A stretch of DNA of 9,265 nucleotides from CAZQLE01 sp964593905 (GTDB lineage Bacteria > Chloroflexota > Anaerolineae > Anaerolineales > Anaerolineaceae): the NCBI GenBank assembly GCA_964593905.1, contig CAZQLE010000162.1, positions 1 to 9,265 on the forward strand. Reading direction: 5' to 3'. A program made the position numbers and the translations under genes. The first letter of the stretch is position 1. The number at the start of each line of letters is the position of its first letter. The notes under the pieces were generated by a model. That model saw only the letters and a list, made by a program, of their open reading frames with translations, was not told the origin of the DNA and made no database searches. This document shows positions 5,411 to 9,265 of this stretch, piece after piece.

Positions 5411-5428
5411 ACCGGCGGAGCAGAACCC

Positions 5429-7666
5429 ATGAAATATCTCGACCAACTTAACCCTCGTCAAAGCCAGGCCGTCACTGCGGGCAGCGGCCAGATTCTTGTG
5501 CTGGCCGGGCCCGGCTCGGGCAAAACCCGCGTGCTCACCCAGCGCATCGCTTACCTGATCAACGGGCTGGGTGTGCGCCCGTTCAACATTCTGGCCGTCA
5601 CCTTCACCAACAAGGCCGCCCGCGAGATGCAGGCGCGCGTCGAGAAGCTGCTCGGCACCACCCTGGAGGGCATGTGGCTGGGCACGTTTCACGCCATGTG
5701 CGCGCGCATCCTGCGCCGCGAGACCACCTACCTGCCCTTTGATCAAAACTTCGTCATCATGGACGCCGACGACCAGGAGACGCTGGTCAAACGCGCCATC
5801 CGCGACCTGAACCTGGACGACAAGCTCTTCCGCCCGTCCAGCATGCACAACGCCATCTCCACCGCCAAAAACAACCTGCTGGGTCCCAAAGACCTGCCGG
5901 CAGGCAACCGCCGCGAAGATGTGCTGGTGAAGATCTACGAACGCTACGAACGCCTGCTGCGCGAGAACAACGCGGTCGATTTTGACGACCTGCTGCTGTG
6001 GGCTGTGCAGCTCATGCGCGAGCAGCCGGCCGTGCGCGAGCGCTATGCCCGCCGCTTTGAACACGTGCTGGTGGATGAGTTCCAGGATACCAACATCGCC
6101 CAGTATGAACTGCTGGGGCACCTCTCGTCTTATCACCAAAATATCTTTGTGGTCGGCGACGAAGACCAGTCCATCTACCGCTGGCGCGGGGCCGATTACC
6201 GCAATGTGATGCGCTTTGAAGAAGATTTTCCCGCCTCGCAAAAGATTCTGCTGGAGCAAAATTACCGCTCCACCCAGAACGTGCTGGACGCAGCGCGCGG
6301 GGTGATTGACCGCAATTTCAACCGCACCCCCAAGCACCTCTTCTCAGAGCGGGGCGGGGGCGACCGCATCACCCTGTATGAGGCCGTGGACGATCACGCC
6401 GAGGCTGCCTATGTGGTGGACAGCATCCAGCAGATGATGCGCAGCGGCAGTTACAAAGGCGCCGATTTCGCGGTGCTCTACCGCACCAACGCCCAGTCAC
6501 GCCTGCTGGAAGAGGCCTTTCTGCGCGCCGGGCTGCCCTACCGGCTGGTGGGTGCGCAGCGCTTCTACGGCCGGCGCGAAGTGAAGGACATGATCTCCTT
6601 CCTGCGCCTGGTGCACAACCCGGCCGATGAGGTCAGCCTGGGACGGGTGATCAACGTCCCGCCGCGCGGCATCGGCGACAAGACCCTGGTGGCGCTGCAG
6701 CTTGCCGCCCGCCAGGCCAACCTGCCCCCCGCTGCACTGCTGATGGCGCTGGGCAAGCTGGGCCCCGATTCACCGCAATGGTCAGCTTTTTCGGGCCGCG
6801 GTGCAGTGGTGTTGGCCGACTTTGGCGCCATGCTGGCGGCCTGGCATTCGGCCAACGAGACCGGGCTGCCCCTGCCGCAGTTGTTCGAGCGCATCCTGCA
6901 GGATACGCGCTACCGCGATTATCTGCTGGACGAGGGCGAAGAAGGCCAGGACCGCTGGGCCAATGTGGACGAATTGCTCAAGCTGGCTTATGAATATGAA
7001 GAGCGCGGCATCACCGCGTTTTTGGAGAATCTGGCGCTGGTTTCAGACCAGGACACCCTGCCCGAACACAGCGACGCGCCCACCCTGCTCACCCTGCACG
7101 CGGCCAAGGGGCTGGAGTTTGACCGCATCTTTATCATCGGGATGGATGACGGCGTGCTGCCGCACAGCCGCTCGAAAGATGATCCCGAAGAGATGGCCGA
7201 AGAACGCCGCCTGTTTTACGTGGGCATCACCCGCGCCCGCAACCACGTCACCCTGGTGCGCGCCGGCCGGCGCAGCACCTATGGTTCGTTTGACTACGCC
7301 GAACCCTCGCGCTTTTTGGAAGACATCCCCAAAGACCTGCTCTACCTGACCGGCGAACGCCGCTCACCGCAGCGTTCGTTTGACAGCCTGTGGGACGAAA
7401 AACCGGCCCGCAGCTGGGATGTCACGCCGCGCACACAGGTACGCTCCACCAGCTATGGTGCCCCGCGCGCCGCCAAACCGGCCCCGCCCCCGGTCGAGCC
7501 GGACTTTAAGGCCACCCAGCGCGTGCGCCACCCGGTATGGGGTGAGGGCATTGTGCTGGAGAGCAAGATGGAAGACGGCGAAGAGACCGTGGACGTGCAT
7601 TTCGCCTCGGTCGGCTTTAAACGCCTGATCGCCTCGCTGGCCGGGCTGGAAAAAGTGGAAAAATAA
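5429..7666 (+). CDS. pcrA: ATP-dependent 3'-5' DNA helicase, PcrA/UvrD type
   Basis: A complete superfamily 1A helicase of 745 aa, typical for PcrA. It unwinds DNA from 3' to 5' and acts in nucleotide excision repair, mismatch-repair-type processing and removal of RecA or stalled complexes. Seen: Q motif LNPRQSQAV (7-15); Walker A AGPGSGKT (26-33); motif Ia TFTNKAAREM (58-67); Ib GTFHAMCARI (85-94); motif II VDEFQDT (215-221); motif III GDEDQSIYRWRGAD (243-256); motif IV NYRST (278-282); motif V LLTLHAAKGLEFD (about 552-564); motif VI RRLFYVGITRAR (about 593-604). A C-terminal Tudor-like module, RVRHPVWGEG to GFKRLIASLAGLEKV (about 699-743), is the PcrA/UvrD RNA polymerase-binding type. The ATG at 5429 has GGAG 8 nt upstream. 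High GC codon use contrasts sharply with the preceding gene. Rep is less likely because it lacks this C-terminal module. It is convergent with the pentapeptide-repeat gene. Confidence 0.95.
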   Translation: MKYLDQLNPRQSQAVTAGSGQILVLAGPGSGKTRVLTQRIAYLINGLGVRPFNILAVTFTNKAAREMQARVEKLLGTTLEGMWLGTFHAMCARILRRETTYLPFDQNFVIMDADDQETLVKRAIRDLNLDDKLFRPSSMHNAISTAKNNLLGPKDLPAGNRREDVLVKIYERYERLLRENNAVDFDDLLLWAVQLMREQPAVRERYARRFEHVLVDEFQDTNIAQYELLGHLSSYHQNIFVVGDEDQSIYRWRGADYRNVMRFEEDFPASQKILLEQNYRSTQNVLDAARGVIDRNFNRTPKHLFSERGGGDRITLYEAVDDHAEAAYVVDSIQQMMRSGSYKGADFAVLYRTNAQSRLLEEAFLRAGLPYRLVGAQRFYGRREVKDMISFLRLVHNPADEVSLGRVINVPPRGIGDKTLVALQLAARQANLPPAALLMALGKLGPDSPQWSAFSGRGAVVLADFGAMLAAWHSANETGLPLPQLFERILQDTRYRDYLLDEGEEGQDRWANVDELLKLAYEYEERGITAFLENLALVSDQDTLPEHSDAPTLLTLHAAKGLEFDRIFIIGMDDGVLPHSRSKDDPEEMAEERRLFYVGITRARNHVTLVRAGRRSTYGSFDYAEPSRFLEDIPKDLLYLTGERRSPQRSFDSLWDEKPARSWDVTPRTQVRSTSYGAPRAAKPAPPPVEPDFKATQRVRHPVWGEGIVLESKMEDGEETVDVHFASVGFKRLIASLAGLEKVEK

Positions 7667-7809
7667 GTTGGGTTTTTACGCACCGCCAGGGTAGGTTGGG
7701 TTGAGCCCTGCGCACAGCGCAGATCATTTTCCCCGGGCAATCATCCACCCCACCCAACACACATACCAGAGCGTTGGGTTGGGCGCTGCGTACAGCGTGC
7801 AACCCCGCT
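7667..7809. repeat. GTTGGGTT-hairpin repeat cluster between convergent genes
   Basis: The spacer contains a unit repeated at 7695-7722 and 7773-7800: 22 of 28 bases match, with GTTGGGTT followed by a GC-rich hairpin. In copy 1 the hairpin is CTGCGC-aca-GCGCAG (7708-7722); in copy 2 it is CGCTG-cgta-CAGCG (7784-7797). A third GTTGGGTT begins directly after the pcrA stop (7667), and the inverted ACCCAAC lies at 7752-7758. This resembles the REP/MITE-like GTTGGGTT repeats seen between genes in many bacteria. No clear U-tract terminator is seen, so the hairpins may serve as the barrier between the convergent transcripts. Confidence 0.65.
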
Positions 7810-8475
7810 CTACAGTTCTTCGCCAACTTCCTTCACCGTCACCCCCAGCACATGCACCACTTGCGAGGCTTGATCGGGGGCGATGACGGCGCCCATCAAA
7901 TCGCGCGGGCCGGCCAGCATACCGTCCAGTGTGGAGCTGCGCAGGTCGGTCCCGGTCAGGTCAGCGCCGTTAAAGCTGGCCCCGCTCAGGTTGCAGCGGT
8001 CAAAGACCACCCCGCCCAGCCCCGATTCGTCAAAGCGCGTGCCGCTCAGATCGCAGTCTTCAAAACGGGCCGACTGAAAGCGGCCGTACATCAGGCTGGC
8101 GTGGGTGATGCGGCACTGGCGAAAGACCACGTCGCGGCAGTCGGCCTCAAACCAGGTCACGGCATCCATCCGGCAGTTGGCAATCTCCACCCGGCGCAGG
8201 CGGGGCAGCATAAACTGCGCCCCGGTAAAATTACACAGGTCCATTTTGCAGTTGACAAACGAGCACTTGCGCAGCACCACCTGCAGCCCGGTCACTTTAC
8301 GCAGCAGCGCATCCTCCACCCGCCAGTCAAGGAACGTTCCACTCGGCAGTTCCATATCCAGCAGTTGCACAGATTCCAGGGTGGCCTCTCCTGCGGCGGG
8401 GGCCTGCGTCAAAGTGAGCAGCTGGCGTGGCAACACAGGTGCTTTTATGGGGGTCTTTTTTGCGGCAGTTGCCAT
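7810..8475 (-). CDS. Pentapeptide-repeat protein
   Basis: A 221-aa protein with a long right-handed beta-helix of pentapeptide repeats. Seen: a basic N-terminus (ATAAKKTPIKAP) without signal peptide, then from about residue 42 to 190 five-residue steps such as CSFVN-CKMDL-CNFTG-AQFML, later ARFED-CDLSG-TRFDE and CNLSG-ASFNG-ADLTG-TDLRS, with central Leu/Phe and small residues at the i-2 position. The C-terminal part, LDGMLAGPRDL then MGAVIAPDQASQVVHVLGV, looks like the capping region of many bacterial pentapeptide proteins. Some relatives (Qnr, MfpA) mimic DNA and bind gyrase; most have no known role, and nothing here identifies a Qnr loop pattern. The ATG at 8475 has AAGGA (8483-8487) 7 nt upstream; an in-frame TTG at 8520 is less likely. 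The repeats in the middle are unusually Cys-rich. Probably a single-gene unit, divergent from the secreted protein gene at 8618. Confidence 0.88.
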   Translation of the reverse strand: MATAAKKTPIKAPVLPRQLLTLTQAPAAGEATLESVQLLDMELPSGTFLDWRVEDALLRKVTGLQVVLRKCSFVNCKMDLCNFTGAQFMLPRLRRVEIANCRMDAVTWFEADCRDVVFRQCRITHASLMYGRFQSARFEDCDLSGTRFDESGLGGVVFDRCNLSGASFNGADLTGTDLRSSTLDGMLAGPRDLMGAVIAPDQASQVVHVLGVTVKEVGEEL

Positions 8476-8515
8476 CAGGTTTTCCTTTTTATGGTTAAGG
8501 TGTAAGGAAACACTT

Positions 8516-8531
8516 TTCAATTTGAATTGTA
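8516..8531 (-). promoter_or_regulatory. Candidate promoter and small dyad for the pentapeptide gene
   Basis: The minus strand has TACAAT at 8526-8531, about 50 nt before the ATG, with a weak -35. The start region overlaps a dyad CAATT-tg-AATTG (8518-8529), a possible operator. The rest of the 142-bp divergent spacer shows nothing clear. Confidence 0.35.
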
Positions 8532-8606
8532 CACCCGCTTGATTTTTGCTAAACTAAAGAATACGAAACTGCGGGTCAATCCATTGCGGGGAGAGCCATC
8601 CTGCAC

Positions 8607-8612
8607 AGGAGG
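8607..8612 (+). promoter_or_regulatory. Shine-Dalgarno site deciding a CTG start
   Basis: A perfect AGGAGG lies 5 nt before an in-frame CTG at 8618. The frame upstream has no ATG or GTG back to the TAA at 8555, and the next candidate, TTG at 8630, is 17 nt from this site. Confidence 0.6.
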
Positions 8613-8617
8613 TTGCG

Positions 8618-9265
8618 CTGAACGTTGAGTTGAAACAGAACCCCGACAGTCTGCGGCGGCAAACCCTGGCTTTGCTGGCGGTCTGTTGGCTTGTCTGTTT
8701 CGCGGCGCTGTTCCTCTTCACCCGCCCGGCCCAGGCCCGCGCCCCGCTGCAGCAGCCCACCCCGCCATCGGAACCGGGTCAGGCCGCGCGCAACGCCCGG
8801 CTGACCATTGATGTCACTCTGTACGAGTGGTGGATGAGCCGCTACGACAGCAACGAGGTTGTGTGTCAGATTGTGATCGACCACGCCGGGCTGCCCACCA
8901 CCGATGAAGTCTATACCTCCTGCGGGGCCAGCGTTCAGGAAGACTGGCTGGATACCCCGCCCTGCAATGCCGAAGGCTGCCAGGGGGTTTATCTGGCGCT
9001 GGTCGGCGAAAAGCAGGGGCAGCGCGTGGTGCCGGTAAGCCTGCCGCCCGCCACAGCCTGGATCTCGGTTACCAACTGCACCCCCGAACCGCCCGACAAC
9101 CGCTGCACCACCCCGCCGGTCATCCTGCTCAGCGGCGAAGAACCGCTGCCCAACGAAAACATCATCAACGTCCAGGGCCAGATCAACGGCATTCCCTTCT
9201 CGTGCCCCGGCAGTCAGTGTGCGCTGGCGCTGCCGCCCACCGCCAATCAGGGTGTGATGATGGAG
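8618..9265 (+). CDS. Secreted cysteine-rich protein of unknown function (partial, runs off the window)
   Basis: The frame is open from 8618 to the window edge, 216 codons, with no stop. Seen: a signal peptide with n-region NVELKQNPDSLRRQ, a hydrophobic core at about 17-34 (LALLAVCWLVCFAALFLF) and a signal peptidase I site after AQA (38-40); then a Pro/Gln-rich spacer and a domain beginning ARLTIDVTLYEWWMSRYD. Eight cysteines follow the signal, in pairs such as PPCNAEGC, NCTPEPPDNRC and SCPGSQC, so disulfides outside the membrane are likely. The GEEPLPNE...INVQGQINGIPFSC part repeats in style what I recall from large exported proteins of Anaerolineae with no assigned role. A twin-arginine route is possible (RRQTL) but Sec fits better. 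The start is CTG at 8618 by Shine-Dalgarno spacing, with TTG at 8630 as alternative. The C-terminal length and any anchor cannot be seen. Confidence 0.75.
   Translation, partial: MNVELKQNPDSLRRQTLALLAVCWLVCFAALFLFTRPAQARAPLQQPTPPSEPGQAARNARLTIDVTLYEWWMSRYDSNEVVCQIVIDHAGLPTTDEVYTSCGASVQEDWLDTPPCNAEGCQGVYLALVGEKQGQRVVPVSLPPATAWISVTNCTPEPPDNRCTTPPVILLSGEEPLPNENIINVQGQINGIPFSCPGSQCALALPPTANQGVMME

Noticed and set aside
5327..6337. Minus-strand open frame of 336 codons across the start of pcrA
   Set aside because: Rich in His, Val and Ala with no recognisable motif, fully opposite a certain helicase gene; an antisense artefact.
7774..8505. Plus-strand open frame of 243 codons opposite the pentapeptide gene
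   Set aside because: The regular pattern only mirrors the repeat structure of the real gene on the other strand.
8476..8520. Upstream TTG start extending the pentapeptide protein by 15 residues
   Set aside because: The TTG has no Shine-Dalgarno site and lies at the predicted transcription start, while ATG 8475 has AAGGA at 7 nt.
1..9265. CRISPR array, tRNA, rRNA, integrase or transposase
   Set aside because: I found no regularly spaced direct repeats, no tRNA-like cloverleaf and no recombinase motifs on either strand by reading.

Overview
The window looks like a piece of a GC-rich bacterial chromosome, most likely from the phylum Chloroflexota (an Anaerolineae-type organism). This rests on the overall style of the housekeeping proteins, a PcrA-type helicase, a divergent delta-prime subunit, and a partial secreted protein at the right end whose pattern I associate with Anaerolineae. 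The taxonomic call is an inference and was not searched.

Layout. Left block, minus strand, read right to left: holB (DNA polymerase III delta-prime, 2314-3309); a short stretch with a possible gene remnant (2172-2306); a small conserved gene broken by one frameshift (1838-2144); a class I SAM methyltransferase that starts inside the stop codon of that broken gene (1152-1841); a HEPN-like protein with an R-x4-H motif (543-1124); and a dUTPase with unusual motifs 2 and 5 (21-455). Gaps are short and most starts have good ribosome binding sites, so the block reads as one or two transcription units around DNA replication and nucleotide-pool hygiene.

Middle block, about 3340-5335, is clearly AT-rich. 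One hand-counted 60-base line inside it (3901-3960) has 18 G+C and another (4981-5040) has 22, against 39 in a line of the neighbouring helicase (5641-5700). It holds an MqsR-like toxin gene followed by an MqsA-like antitoxin carrying an extra C-terminal Panacea/SocA-like (DUF4065) domain, both on the minus strand, and a divergent gene of unknown function on the plus strand. The shared control region contains a perfect 16-bp palindrome directly in front of the toxin start. The antitoxin has a strong Shine-Dalgarno site and the toxin has none. The islet sits between the divergently oriented holB and pcrA genes, whose upstream regions carry near-identical GATACAAT elements in inverted orientation.

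Right block: a full-length pcrA/uvrD-type helicase (5429-7666, plus) faces a pentapeptide-repeat protein (7810-8475, minus). Between these convergent genes lies a 143-bp spacer with a repeated GTTGGGTT-hairpin unit. The window ends inside a secreted cysteine-rich protein (from 8618, plus) that has no ATG, GTG or TTG start well placed for its Shine-Dalgarno site and probably begins at CTG. I see no rRNA, tRNA, CRISPR array, transposase or integrase.
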